Origin: Streptomyces carminius
GTDB taxonomy: Bacteria > Actinomycetota > Actinomycetes > Streptomycetales > Streptomycetaceae
Length of the DNA stretch: 64,000 bases
Assembly (NCBI RefSeq): GCF_002794255.1
Contig: NZ_PGGW01000057.1
Location: 126,656-190,655 of the forward strand
Reading direction: 5' to 3'
Below the pieces are notes generated by a model. The model was not told where the DNA came from. It saw nothing but the letters and a program-made list of their open reading frames with translations, and made no database searches. Below, in pieces: positions 33,486-41,700 of this stretch. Made by a program: the position numbers and the translations under genes. Position 1 is the first letter of the stretch, and every line of letters starts with the position of its first letter.

Positions 33486-33760
33486 GCGCGCCGACGGAGC
33501 ACCGTCCGGCGGTCGCGCAGCCGGGGCACCCGGGCAACCGGGACGCCCTACCGAGCACCCGGCCCTGAGGAGACGGGCTGCGGCGGACCGGTCACCGGAC
33601 GGACGGGCCTGCCGGAGTGCGGGCCGGTACGCTCCGCGCCCGTCCGGGCCGCACGGACAGGCGTCCCGCGTTCCGGCCCGCAGCCACCGGACGTACGCAG
33701 CCACCGGACCGCACCGGCCGGAGCCGGCCCGCCCTGACCGCCCTGACCGCCCGGTCACCC

Positions 33761-34384
33761 TCAGCCCAGGAGCAGCAGGAGCACGAGGGCGAGTCCGCCG
33801 ACGGCGGCGGGAACCAGGATCTCGTAGGCCCACCGGACGGCCGGGGCGCCCTGCGCGGCCTCGGCGGAGGCATGGCGCTCGGCCAGCGCGCGGATCTCCT
33901 CGACCGCCTGGTCGGCCTGGGGCCGGTAGCCGCCCTGGTCCCCGCCGCCCCCCGGGCCCGTCCCCCCGCCGAACACCGTCGGCGCCGGGCCGCCTCCCCG
34001 CTGCCGGGCGGCCTTCTTCCGCTGCCGCAGCGACACCGGGATCGCCCACATCTGGTACTTCGCGCCGCCCGCGGCGAAGACCTCGGCGGAGTACGCGGCC
34101 CGCACATCCTCGACCGACGCCCACGGCAGGGTGATCGTGCGGAACGGATTGCGCACCCGCAGCCGCTCACTGCCCGCGTACACGGCGGGCCGCAGGGAGA
34201 AGGCCACGATCAGCGGCGCGAGGAACAGCAGGGCGGCCAGCGAGATCCACCGGACGCTTCCCTCGCCGCTGAGGACTCCGTCACCGGTCAGCAGCACGAC
34301 GAGCAACAGCAGCAGACCGCCTCCCACCAGCCCCGGTACGGAGCGGTAGACATGGTCGGCGTATCCGGTCTGCTCACGCGTCAT
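33761..34384 (-). CDS. PH-domain membrane protein
   Basis: A 207-residue protein; ATG 34384 (MTREQTGYADHVYRSVPGLV) is preferred over upstream in-frame codons. Two adjacent N-terminal membrane helices (GLVGGGLLLLLVVLLTG and ISLAALLFLAPLIVAFSL) are followed by a bacterial PH-like domain (RLRVRNPFRTITLPWASVED, then VRAAYSAEVFAAGGAKYQMW). A Gly/Pro linker leads to a helix and a C-terminal membrane helix (AAVGGLALVLLLLLG). Actinobacterial proteins of this plan are frequent; their function is unknown. Convergent with the phosphomutase gene. Confidence 0.82.
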   Translation of the reverse strand: MTREQTGYADHVYRSVPGLVGGGLLLLLVVLLTGDGVLSGEGSVRWISLAALLFLAPLIVAFSLRPAVYAGSERLRVRNPFRTITLPWASVEDVRAAYSAEVFAAGGAKYQMWAIPVSLRQRKKAARQRGGGPAPTVFGGGTGPGGGGDQGGYRPQADQAVEEIRALAERHASAEAAQGAPAVRWAYEILVPAAVGGLALVLLLLLG

Positions 34385-34525
34385 GCCCCCGATTCTGCCC
34401 GATGACGGCCGGCGTGGACGGCCCGCCCGGTCTCCGGGGCAACCCGCCGGGGACACATGCCGGAAGAGAACGACGGGGAGCGGAGAGGACGAGGAGCGGA
34501 GAGGGCGGAGGGCAGGAGGGAGCGG

Positions 34526-35449
34526 TCAGTCGATGATCGCCTCGTAGTAGCGGTCCTCGGCGGAGTCGTAGACCAGGGTGCCGTCGGCGTCGTACCCCCT
34601 GACCGCCGGAGCCGTGTCCGGCTTCTCGGTGAGCACGCCGCTCGCCACGAAGTAGCCGCCGTCGATCGCCGCCTCCACCGTCCGTCCGCCGTACTCCACG
34701 GTGACCCTGCTGACCTCGGCGGTCACACTCCCGTAGTCCACCCAGCGGTAGGGCAGTTCCCAGTCCGTGCCGCCCAGGGGGATCTGCCGGTAGAGCACAT
34801 TGGCGTTGATGTCGACCGTGACGGCCCGCTCCGGGGCCCCGTCCCCGTTGAACACGCGCAGGTTCTGCGTCTCCTCGCGGTCCCGGCAGAAGTACACCGC
34901 CCCGTCGTCCTCGCGGTGGACCGCCAGCACCCCTGTGCCGGAATTGCCCTCGTTGTGGTTGGTCACCAGCTTCCATGCCTGGAGGAGCCGGTAGTCCGCC
35001 GGGTCGCCGAGCTCGTCGGCCGGAGGTGCGCCCTTCGAGTGCTTCGCCTGCAGGGCGGCGTGGGACTTCAGACAGCGGGCGAAGGACGCCTCGGCCTGCG
35101 AGAGGCCGATCCCGTCGGCGAGCTGCCCGGGTGTGGCGGGCGGCCCCATGCCTTCCGGCTCTTCGGCGTCCGCCGAGGTGCCGGGAGAGTCCGGCGCACC
35201 GGACGACGCGGGCGCGGTACCGGCCACGGGGGCGGAGCCGTCCCCCCAGCCGCCGTACGCGCCCAGGGCCACCCCCGGCACCACGGCCAGTACGGCGATC
35301 CCCGCCCCGGCCACCGCCATGCCGCGCCGGCGGGCGGTCCGTGCCCCCCGCACGATGGAGTCGTAGGGCGCGCCCTCCGGGCGGACGTCGTCCACCCCCT
35401 CGGCCAGCATCCGGCGCAGTTGCACCTCGAACGGAGTCTCCTCGCTCAT
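34526..35449 (-). CDS. Membrane-anchored partner of the SigE-family sigma factor (possible anti-sigma)
   Basis: A 307-residue protein whose ATG (35449) overlaps the sigma-factor stop as ATGA. The short cytoplasmic N-terminus (EETPFEVQLRRMLAEGVDDV) resembles the start of membrane regulators in SigE-family operons. A basic stretch then leads to one membrane helix (GMAVAGAGIAVLAVVPGVAL, about 44-63) and a secreted Ser/Ala/Pro linker. The extracellular domain (about 100-307) carries SQAEASFARCLKSHA, YRLLQAWKLVTNHNEGN and beta-rich repeats. No zinc HxxxCxxC motif is seen, so it is not a classical ZAS anti-sigma. Coupling to the sigma gene still suggests signal input or inhibition. Confidence 0.7.
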   Translation of the reverse strand: MSEETPFEVQLRRMLAEGVDDVRPEGAPYDSIVRGARTARRRGMAVAGAGIAVLAVVPGVALGAYGGWGDGSAPVAGTAPASSGAPDSPGTSADAEEPEGMGPPATPGQLADGIGLSQAEASFARCLKSHAALQAKHSKGAPPADELGDPADYRLLQAWKLVTNHNEGNSGTGVLAVHREDDGAVYFCRDREETQNLRVFNGDGAPERAVTVDINANVLYRQIPLGGTDWELPYRWVDYGSVTAEVSRVTVEYGGRTVEAAIDGGYFVASGVLTEKPDTAPAVRGYDADGTLVYDSAEDRYYEAIID

Positions 35450-36051
35450 CTCGTCTCCCCATGGTTGGCGGGCACCGGTACCGCCGGCTCCGCGGCGGTA
35501 CCGGTGCGGGTGTCGGTCCCGGGCCCGGTACGGGTGTCGGCGCCCGGCCGGACCGCGTGCAGGCCCGGCTGGGCCCGCAGCTTGGCGAGCCCCTTGGACG
35601 CCTGGCTCTTGACGGTGCCGACGGAGCAGCCCAGCGTCTGCGCCACCTCCGCCTCCGAGAGGTCCTCCCAGTAGCGCAGCACCACCACCGTCCGCTGCCG
35701 CTTGGGCAGCCGGGCGAGGGCTCTCATCAGCACCTGCCGGTCGACGGCGCGCGGCGCGGGATCCGGGTGGGCCGGTGCGGCGGCGTCCAGCGGCAGCTCC
35801 GTCAGATGCTCGGCGACACGCCGCTTCCTGAAGCGGTCCTTGTTGCAGCTGACCAGGATGCGCCGTATGTAGGCGTCCGGGTTCTCGCTGCGGACGACCC
35901 GCCGCCAGGAGCGGTACGCCTTTGTCAGGGCGGCCTGTGCGAGATCCTCGGCATGGTGGCGGTCTCCCGTCAGCAAGTAGGCCGTCCGCACCAGATGTGG
36001 CCATCTGGTGCGGACGAAGCCCTGGAACTGACTTTCGTCTTCTGAGTGCAT
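35446..36051 (-). CDS. SigE-family ECF RNA polymerase sigma factor
   Basis: A 201-residue sigma-70 family protein. Region 2: FQGFVRTRWPHLVRTAYLLT, then GDRHHAEDLAQAALTKAYRS. Region 4: RALARLPKRQRTVVVLRYWE with the HTH DLSEAEVAQTLGCSVGTVKS. It belongs to the Streptomyces 'SigE family' group (TIGR02983 type) distinguished by the conserved RTAYLLTGD segment. ATG 36051 has GGGAG upstream. The C-terminal 45 residues are Thr/Gly/Pro-rich and dispensable-looking. It is cotranscribed with the membrane protein that follows. The regulon is unknown. Confidence 0.9.
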   Translation of the reverse strand: MHSEDESQFQGFVRTRWPHLVRTAYLLTGDRHHAEDLAQAALTKAYRSWRRVVRSENPDAYIRRILVSCNKDRFRKRRVAEHLTELPLDAAAPAHPDPAPRAVDRQVLMRALARLPKRQRTVVVLRYWEDLSEAEVAQTLGCSVGTVKSQASKGLAKLRAQPGLHAVRPGADTRTGPGTDTRTGTAAEPAVPVPANHGETR

Positions 36052-36307
36052 CCGCGCTCCCTTCACCCTCCAGACCACCCTCTGTCCGGAACGGGTTGCC
36101 CGGGATTCCGGACACCCGGAAGGGGTGCCGTGGTGCCGCCCGGACGTGACACCGCCGGCGGTCCCGTCCCGCGCACCTCCCGGGCCGGGCCGTGCCCCCT
36201 CGCCGCCGGCCGGATGCGGTCCCCGTCCCGGCGGCCCGTCCCCGCCGGACGCCGCCCGCATCGGACGCCGGGTACCGGGCCGCGGTGCGCCGGGTGGGGG
36301 ATGGGGG

Positions 36308-36336
36308 ATGACAGCCGCTACGCGCGTAGATATGCT
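36308..36336 (+). promoter_or_regulatory. deoC promoter/operator (CTACGCGCGTAG site 2)
   Basis: -35 ATGACA (36308-36313), 17 bp, -10 TATGCT (36331-36336), with the palindrome CTACGCGCGTAG (36318-36329) filling the spacer. The hexamer ends 6 nt before GTG 36343, so the mRNA should be leaderless and a protein bound to the palindrome would block RNA polymerase. Confidence 0.78.
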
Positions 36337-36342
36337 CGTCTG

Positions 36343-37356
36343 GTGACCATGCCTGCCTCGCCTCCCACCACCGCGTCCGAAGCGCCGCCCCCGGCGTTCG
36401 CGGACGCCACCGCGTCCGACGCCGCGCTGCGCCGCTTCCTGCACGGCCTGCCCGGGGTCGACGCGGTCGGCCTCGAAGCCCGCGCCGCCGCGCTCGGCAC
36501 CCGTTCGATCAAGACCTCGGCCAAGGCCTTCGCCATCGACCTGGCCATCTCGATGATCGATCTGACCACCCTGGAAGGCGCCGACACCCCCGGCAAGATC
36601 GGGGCGCTGTGCGCCAAGGGCGTCCACCCCGACCCCACCGACCGCACCGCCCCGAGGGTGGCCGCGATCTGCGTCTACCCGGACATGGTGGCCACCGCCC
36701 GGCAGGCCCTGGACGCCGCCGGTGGCCGGGAGGGCCGGACCGTCAAGGTCGCCTCCGTCGCCACCGCCTTCCCGGCCGGCCGCGCCGCGCTGGACGTCAA
36801 GCTGGCCGACACCCGCGGCGCGGTGGCCGCCGGGGCCGACGAGATCGACATGGTCATCGACCGCGGCGCCTTCCTCTCCGGCCGCTACCTCCAGGTCCTC
36901 GAGGAGATCAGGGCCGTGAAGGAGGCCTGCGCCCGCGAAGGCGGCGAGGACGCGCACCTGAAGGTGATCTTCGAGAACGGCGAACTGGCCACCTACGACA
37001 ACATCCGCCGCGCCTCCTGGCTGGCGATGCTCGCCGGGGCGGACTTCATCAAGACCTCCACCGGCAAGGTGGGCGTCAGCGCCACCCCGGCGAACACCCT
37101 GGTGATGCTGGAGGCGGTGCGCGACTTCCGCGCCGCCACCGGCACCGTGATCGGCGTCAAGCCCGCGGGCGGCATCCGCACCACCAAGGACGCACTCAAG
37201 TACCTGGTGCTGGTGAACGAGACCCTCGGCGACGACTGGCTGCGCCCCGACCGGTTCCGCCTCGGTGCCTCCAGCCTCCTCAACGACCTGCTGATGCAGC
37301 GCCAGAAGCTGACCACCGGGCGCTACTCCGGCCCCGACTACGTGACGGTGGACTGA
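36343..37356 (+). CDS. deoC: Deoxyribose-phosphate aldolase
   Basis: A 337-residue class I aldolase cleaving 2-deoxyribose-5-phosphate to glyceraldehyde-3-phosphate and acetaldehyde. The Schiff-base lysine is in GADFIKTSTGKVGVSATPAN; VKVASVATAFPAGRAALDVK holds the strand-4 lysine region; ADEIDMVIDRGAFLSGRYLQ and GVKPAGGIRTTKDALKYLVL complete the barrel. An N-terminal extension of about 40 residues is common in actinobacterial DeoC. GTG 36343 is favoured because it sits 6 nt after the -10 (leaderless); ATG 36349 is the alternative. The acetaldehyde produced can be oxidised by the aldehyde dehydrogenase encoded 5 bp downstream. Confidence 0.95.
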   Translation: MTMPASPPTTASEAPPPAFADATASDAALRRFLHGLPGVDAVGLEARAAALGTRSIKTSAKAFAIDLAISMIDLTTLEGADTPGKIGALCAKGVHPDPTDRTAPRVAAICVYPDMVATARQALDAAGGREGRTVKVASVATAFPAGRAALDVKLADTRGAVAAGADEIDMVIDRGAFLSGRYLQVLEEIRAVKEACAREGGEDAHLKVIFENGELATYDNIRRASWLAMLAGADFIKTSTGKVGVSATPANTLVMLEAVRDFRAATGTVIGVKPAGGIRTTKDALKYLVLVNETLGDDWLRPDRFRLGASSLLNDLLMQRQKLTTGRYSGPDYVTVD

Positions 37357-37361
37357 TCACG

Positions 37362-38825
37362 ATGAGCCCTCTGTTCGAGTACGCGCCCGCGCCCGAGTCC
37401 CGCGCGGTCGTCGACATCGCCCCCTCCTACGGACTGTTCGTGGACGGCGAGTTCCGCGAGGCCGCCGGCGGCCGGGTCCTCAAGACCGTCTCGCCGGCCA
37501 CCGAGGAGGTGCTGTCCGAGGTCGCCCACGCCGGCGACGAGGACGTGGACGCGGCCGTGGCCGCCGCCCGCCGCGCCTTCGGCCCCTGGTCGGCGCTGCC
37601 CGGCGCCGAGCGCGCCAAGTACCTGTTCCGGATCGCCCGGATCGTCCAGGAGCGCTCCCGCGAACTGGCCGTCCTGGAGACCCTGGACAACGGCAAGCCG
37701 ATCCGCGAGACCCGGGACGCGGACCTGCCGCTGGTCGCCGCGCACTTCTTCTACTACGCGGGCTGGGCCGACAAGCTCGCCCACGCGGCCCTCGGGCGGA
37801 GCCCGCACAACGGCACGAGCGGGCCGGACCCGCGTCCACTGGGCGTGGCCGCCCAGGTCATCCCGTGGAACTTCCCGCTGCTGATGCTCGCCTGGAAGAT
37901 CGCCCCGGCGCTGGCCTGCGGCAACACCGTCGTCCTCAAGCCCGCCGAGACCACCCCGCTGTCCGCGCTGTTCTTCGCGGACGTCTGCCGCCAGGCCGGG
38001 CTGCCGCCGGGCGTGGTCAACATCCTCACCGGCGACGGCTCCACCGGCGCCGCGCTGGTCGCGCACGAGGGCGTCGACAAGGTCGCCTTCACCGGCTCCA
38101 CCGCCGTCGGGAAGCAGATCGCGCGCACCGTGGCGGGCACGCGCAAGAAGCTCACCCTGGAGCTGGGCGGCAAGGGCGCCAACATCGTCTTCGACGACGC
38201 GCCCATCGACCAGGCCGTCGAGGGCATCGTGAACGGCATCTACTTCAACCAGGGCCAGGTGTGCTGCGCGGGCTCCCGCCTGCTGGTGCAGGAGTCGGTC
38301 CAGGACGAACTGCTGGACGCGCTCAGGCGCCGGCTGGCCACCCTGCGGGTCGGCGACCCGCTGGACAAGAACACCGACGTCGGCGCCATCAACTCCGCCG
38401 AGCAGCTCGCCCGCATCACCGAGCTCGCCGACAGCGGCGAGGCCGAGGGCGCCGAGCGCTGGTCCCCGGCCTGCGAGCTGCCCGAACGGGGCTACTGGTT
38501 CGCGCCGACGGTCTTCACGAACGTCACCCAGGCCCACCGCATCGCCCGCGAGGAGATCTTCGGCCCGGTCCTGTCCGTGCTGACCTTCCGCACCCCCGAC
38601 GAGGCCGTGGCCAAGGCCAACAACACGCCGTACGGCCTGTCGGCGGGCGTGTGGACGGAGAAGGGCTCCCGCATCCTGGCGATGGCGGACCGGCTGCGGG
38701 CCGGTGTGGTGTGGGCCAACACGTTCAACAAGTTCGACCCGGCCTCGCCCTTCGGCGGTTACCGGGAGTCGGGCTTCGGCCGCGAGGGCGGCCGTCACGG
38801 TCTGGAGGCGTACCTCGATGTCTGA
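37362..38825 (+). CDS. Aldehyde dehydrogenase
   Basis: A 487-residue NAD(P)-dependent aldehyde dehydrogenase, complete. NAD-binding: GVAAQVIPWNFPLLMLAWKI and KVAFTGSTAVGKQIAR. The catalytic Glu is in KLTLELGGKGANIVFDDAP and the catalytic Cys in NQGQVCCAGSRLLVQES. The C-terminal EEIFGPVLSVLTF and NTFNKFDPASPFGGYRESGF are typical. It starts 5 bp after deoC, so it most likely oxidises acetaldehyde from deoxyribose breakdown to acetate. Its end overlaps the next gene by 8 nt. Probable operon deoC-ald-ald'. Confidence 0.94.
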   Translation: MSPLFEYAPAPESRAVVDIAPSYGLFVDGEFREAAGGRVLKTVSPATEEVLSEVAHAGDEDVDAAVAAARRAFGPWSALPGAERAKYLFRIARIVQERSRELAVLETLDNGKPIRETRDADLPLVAAHFFYYAGWADKLAHAALGRSPHNGTSGPDPRPLGVAAQVIPWNFPLLMLAWKIAPALACGNTVVLKPAETTPLSALFFADVCRQAGLPPGVVNILTGDGSTGAALVAHEGVDKVAFTGSTAVGKQIARTVAGTRKKLTLELGGKGANIVFDDAPIDQAVEGIVNGIYFNQGQVCCAGSRLLVQESVQDELLDALRRRLATLRVGDPLDKNTDVGAINSAEQLARITELADSGEAEGAERWSPACELPERGYWFAPTVFTNVTQAHRIAREEIFGPVLSVLTFRTPDEAVAKANNTPYGLSAGVWTEKGSRILAMADRLRAGVVWANTFNKFDPASPFGGYRESGFGREGGRHGLEAYLDV

Positions 38826-39729
38826 GATGTCTGAGATGTCCGGTGGTAACGGCGGCACCGCGCGCACGCGGCTGAGCGTCCTGAAGACCTACAAGCTGTT
38901 CGTCGGGGGGAAGTTCCCCCGCTCCGAGAGCGGACGGGTGTACGAGGTGACCGACACACGCGGCAGGTGGCTGGCCAACGCCCCGCTGGCGTCCCGCAAG
39001 GACGCCCGGGACGCGGTGGTCGCCGCCCGGAAGGCGTTCGGCCCCTGGTCCGGGGCGACCGCGTACAACCGCGGCCAGATCCTCTACCGGATCGCCGAGA
39101 TGCTGGAGGGCCGCCGCGAGCAGTTCACCGCCGAGGTCGCCGCCGCCGAGGGCCTGTCGAGGGCGAAGGCCGCCGCGCGGGTGGACGCCGCCGTGGACCG
39201 CTGGGTGTGGTACGCGGGCTGGTCCGACAAGATCGCCCAGGTGGCGGGCGGCGCCAACCCGGTGGCGGGCCCGTACCTCAACCTCTCCACCCCCGAGCCC
39301 ACCGGGGTGGTCGCCGTGCTCGCGCCCCGGGAGTCCGCCTTCCTCGGCCTGGTCTCGGTGCTCGCCCCGGTGATCGTCACCGGCAACACCGCCGTCGTGG
39401 TGACGAGCGAGCGGGCCCCGCTGCCCGCGCTCTCGCTGGCCGAGGTGCTGGCCACCTCCGACCTGCCCGGCGGCGTGGTCAACATCCTGTCCGGCCGTAC
39501 CGCCGAGCTCGCCGCCCCGCTCGCCGCCCACCAGGACGTCAACGCGATCGACCTGGCGGGCGCGGACGACGCCGGCCTGGCGAGGGAACTGGAGGCCGCC
39601 GCGGCGGAGAACCTCAAGCGGGTGCTGCGCCCGGCGGACGGCGGCGCCGACTGGTCCGCCGACCCCGGGACGGGGCGGATGCTGGCGTTCCTGGAGACCA
39701 AGACCGTCTGGCATCCCGTCGGCGTCTGA
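38818..39729 (+). CDS. Half-length aldehyde-dehydrogenase-like protein lacking the catalytic domain
   Basis: A 303-residue protein, overlapping the previous gene by 8 nt and starting MSEMSEMSGG. Residues 20 to about 250 align with the N-terminal NAD-binding half of aldehyde dehydrogenases (YKLFVGGKFPRSESGRVYEV, WYAGWSDKIAQVAGGANPVA, PTGVVAVLAPRESAFLGLVS, DLPGGVVNILSGRTAELA). It then ends in a short unrelated tail (VLRPADGGADWSADPGTGRM onward). The catalytic Cys and the LELGGK Glu are missing, so it cannot be an ordinary dehydrogenase. The coding frame is clean, suggesting a maintained non-catalytic partner of the upstream enzyme. Confidence 0.85.
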   Translation: MSEMSEMSGGNGGTARTRLSVLKTYKLFVGGKFPRSESGRVYEVTDTRGRWLANAPLASRKDARDAVVAARKAFGPWSGATAYNRGQILYRIAEMLEGRREQFTAEVAAAEGLSRAKAAARVDAAVDRWVWYAGWSDKIAQVAGGANPVAGPYLNLSTPEPTGVVAVLAPRESAFLGLVSVLAPVIVTGNTAVVVTSERAPLPALSLAEVLATSDLPGGVVNILSGRTAELAAPLAAHQDVNAIDLAGADDAGLARELEAAAAENLKRVLRPADGGADWSADPGTGRMLAFLETKTVWHPVGV

Positions 39730-39752
39730 CCACGCCCGCCCGCGCCCCGCGG

Positions 39753-39799
39753 CGGCCGGTGCCGCGGTGTCCCGCGTACGGACACCGCGGCACCGGCCG
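39753..39799. terminator. 20-bp perfect-stem terminator of the deoC operon
   Basis: CGGCCGGTGCCGCGGTGTCC (39753-39772) pairs perfectly with 39780-39799, loop of 7 nt, 24 bp after the stop. Confidence 0.85.
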
Positions 39800-39891
39800 T
39801 TCCCCTGAGGAACCCCGAGCCCCTCAAGCCTCCGGCATCCGCCCGGCACACCGGTACGAAGTCCTCCCGCCATGCCCGACAATGGTGTTCC

Positions 39892-40509
39892 GTGGCCTCC
39901 TCCGACACCGCCCGCGTGATCCTGTTGACCGGACCGTCCGGCTCCGGAAAGTCCTCGCTCGCCGCCCGCACCGGACTGCCCGTGCTGCGGCTGGACGACT
40001 TCTACAAGGAGACCGGCGATCCGTCCCTGCCCCGGTTCCCCGGCAGCGGGCTGGTCGACTGGGACGACCCCGCCTCCTGGGACGCGGACGCCGCGGTGGC
40101 CGCGATCGGCGCCCTGTGCGAGCGCGGCCGCACCGCCGTGCCGGTGTACGACATCGCCGCGAGCGCCCGGACCGGCACGGAGGCGCTCGACCTGCGCGGC
40201 GCCCGGCTGTTCGTCGCCGAGGGGATATTCGCCGCCGAGATCGCCGGACGGTGCCGGGAGCTGGGACTGCTGGCCGACGCCCTGTGCCTGCGCGGCCGGC
40301 CCGGCACCACCTTCCGGCGGCGGCTGGTCCGCGACGTGCGCGAGGGCCGCAAGTCGCTGCCCGTCCTGATCCGCCGCGGCTGGACGCTGATGCGCGACGA
40401 GCACACGATCGTCGCCCACCAGGTCGCCCTCGGCGCCCACGCCTGCGGCCGGGACGAGGCCCTGGGCCGGATCGCGGAGCTCGGCGCGCCCTCGGTCGTG
40501 CGCCGCTGA
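39892..40509 (+). CDS. Uridine-kinase-like P-loop kinase
   Basis: A 205-residue P-loop NTPase of the uridine/phosphoribulokinase family. The Walker A motif is LLTGPSGSGKSSLAARTGLP (about residues 11-30); LDDFYKETGDPSLPRF is the substrate-binding acidic segment; PVYDIAASARTGTEAL and LFVAEGIFAAEIAGRCRELG (Walker B-like Glu) follow, with an Arg-rich lid (TTFRRRLVRDVREGRKSLPV). It may phosphorylate uridine or cytidine, fitting the nucleoside theme of the region, though the exact nucleoside is unproven. GTG 39892 is used; there is no strong ribosome-binding site. Confidence 0.82.
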   Translation: MASSDTARVILLTGPSGSGKSSLAARTGLPVLRLDDFYKETGDPSLPRFPGSGLVDWDDPASWDADAAVAAIGALCERGRTAVPVYDIAASARTGTEALDLRGARLFVAEGIFAAEIAGRCRELGLLADALCLRGRPGTTFRRRLVRDVREGRKSLPVLIRRGWTLMRDEHTIVAHQVALGAHACGRDEALGRIAELGAPSVVRR

Positions 40510-40689
40510 GCCCCGCGCGCCGGCCACGGCCCCGGGCGGCCGGGCGTACGACGGCGCGCGACGGGAGCGGGTCCGGCCACACCCCCCGGCCGGCCGGACC
40601 CGCTCCCGCTTCCCCCGCTGTTCCCCCGTCGTCCCCCTGCCCCCGTTCTCCCCCGTTCCCCCGTCCCCCCGGTTCTCCGGCGCCGGCCG

Positions 40690-41475
40690 TCAGGCGACCA
40701 GTTCGCCGAAGCTCTCCTCCAGGTCCCGGCCGAAGCTGAGCGACTGGTCGTCGCGCAGCCGGCGCAGGGAACGCCAGATGCTGCTCTTGACCGTGCCGAC
40801 GCTGATGTTCAGGATGTCGGCGATCTCCGGGTCCGTGCGGCCCTCGTAGTAGCGCAGGACCAGCATGGTGCGCTGCGTCTCGGGCAGCCGCGCCAGCGCC
40901 TGCCACAGGACCGCGCGCAGTTCGGTGCCGCGCATCGCGTCGTTCTCGCCCGCCGCCTCGGGCAGTTCCTCGGTCGGGTACTCGTTGAGCTTGCGGCGGC
41001 GCCAGGCGCTGATGTGCAGGTTCGTCATGGTGCGGCGGAGGTAGCCGCCGACCGCGGCCTTGTCGCTGATCCGCTCCCAGGCGCGGTAGGTGGAGAACAG
41101 TGCGCTCTGCAGCAGGTCCTCGGCCTCGTGCCGGTCCCCCGTCAGGTGGTAGGCGGTGGCGTACAGGGAGGCGCGGCGCTCGCGGACGTAGGCGGTGAAC
41201 TCCGCCTCCGACACGCCCTGGCGCCGCTCCCCCGGTGCCTCCCCGTACGCCTCGTCCCCCCGGCGGCCGCCCCCGACGGCCGCCTCCCCCACGGCGGCGA
41301 TGTGCGCCGGCCGCTGCCGCCCGGCGTTACGGACGCACCCTCCCCCTCGTCTCGCCGTGCCGGCCTCCGGAGTGCCCGGGCCGCCGGACCTCTCCCTGCT
41401 CCGGGCGGGAACCGCCGGGGTGCGCGGATGCGTGTGGATAACTGCGCTGGTGATGGTGCTGTGCAGTGTGGTCAT
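40690..41475 (-). CDS. sigQ: RNA polymerase sigma factor SigQ
   Basis: A 261-residue ECF-type sigma factor divergent from afsQ1. The N-terminal 85 residues are a variable Arg/Gly-rich extension (start MTTLHSTITSAVIHTHPRTP). Region 2 is FTAYVRERRASLYATAYHLT then GDRHEAEDLLQSALFSTYRA; region 4 is ARLPETQRTMLVLRYYEGRT with HTH DPEIADILNISVGTVKSSIW. In S. coelicolor SigQ is controlled by AfsQ1 and affects antibiotic production and development; identification rests on adjacency and sequence. An exact AfsQ1 box lies 91 bp upstream of the start. A later start is possible because the extension is weakly conserved. Confidence 0.88.
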   Translation of the reverse strand: MTTLHSTITSAVIHTHPRTPAVPARSRERSGGPGTPEAGTARRGGGCVRNAGRQRPAHIAAVGEAAVGGGRRGDEAYGEAPGERRQGVSEAEFTAYVRERRASLYATAYHLTGDRHEAEDLLQSALFSTYRAWERISDKAAVGGYLRRTMTNLHISAWRRRKLNEYPTEELPEAAGENDAMRGTELRAVLWQALARLPETQRTMLVLRYYEGRTDPEIADILNISVGTVKSSIWRSLRRLRDDQSLSFGRDLEESFGELVA

Positions 41476-41565
41476 CTCGCGCCCCCCTCGTAGAGCCAGC
41501 CCGTTCGCTCGCCTTGCTGTGCCGAATACACTGCCGCGGCAGTTTCATGGCCGGGTCCTCCCTCT

Positions 41566-41581
41566 GTCACAGGGGTGTCAC
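41566..41581. promoter_or_regulatory. AfsQ1-binding box between sigQ and afsQ1
   Basis: GTCACAGGGGTGTCAC is an exact match to the published AfsQ1 consensus GTnAC-n6-GTnAC, a direct repeat of GTCAC. It sits 91 bp before sigQ and 120 bp before afsQ1, so AfsQ1 could act on both. Confidence 0.8.
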
Positions 41582-41700
41582 AGGGCGCGGAGCGGGCGTG
41601 CCCCGGAACCGGACCGGTTTTCCGGGTATCCCGCGTATCCCGTGCATCCCGGGTGTCCGCCAGTCGAAGTACGGGCGGGGGATGCGCCAGAATGGCGCGC

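Noticed and set aside
30513..34124. Open frame of 1203 codons on the minus strand
   Set aside because: It runs opposite to the phosphorylase and phosphomutase genes. It is an artefact of high GC at third positions: low-complexity Gly/Arg/Ala sequence with no motifs.
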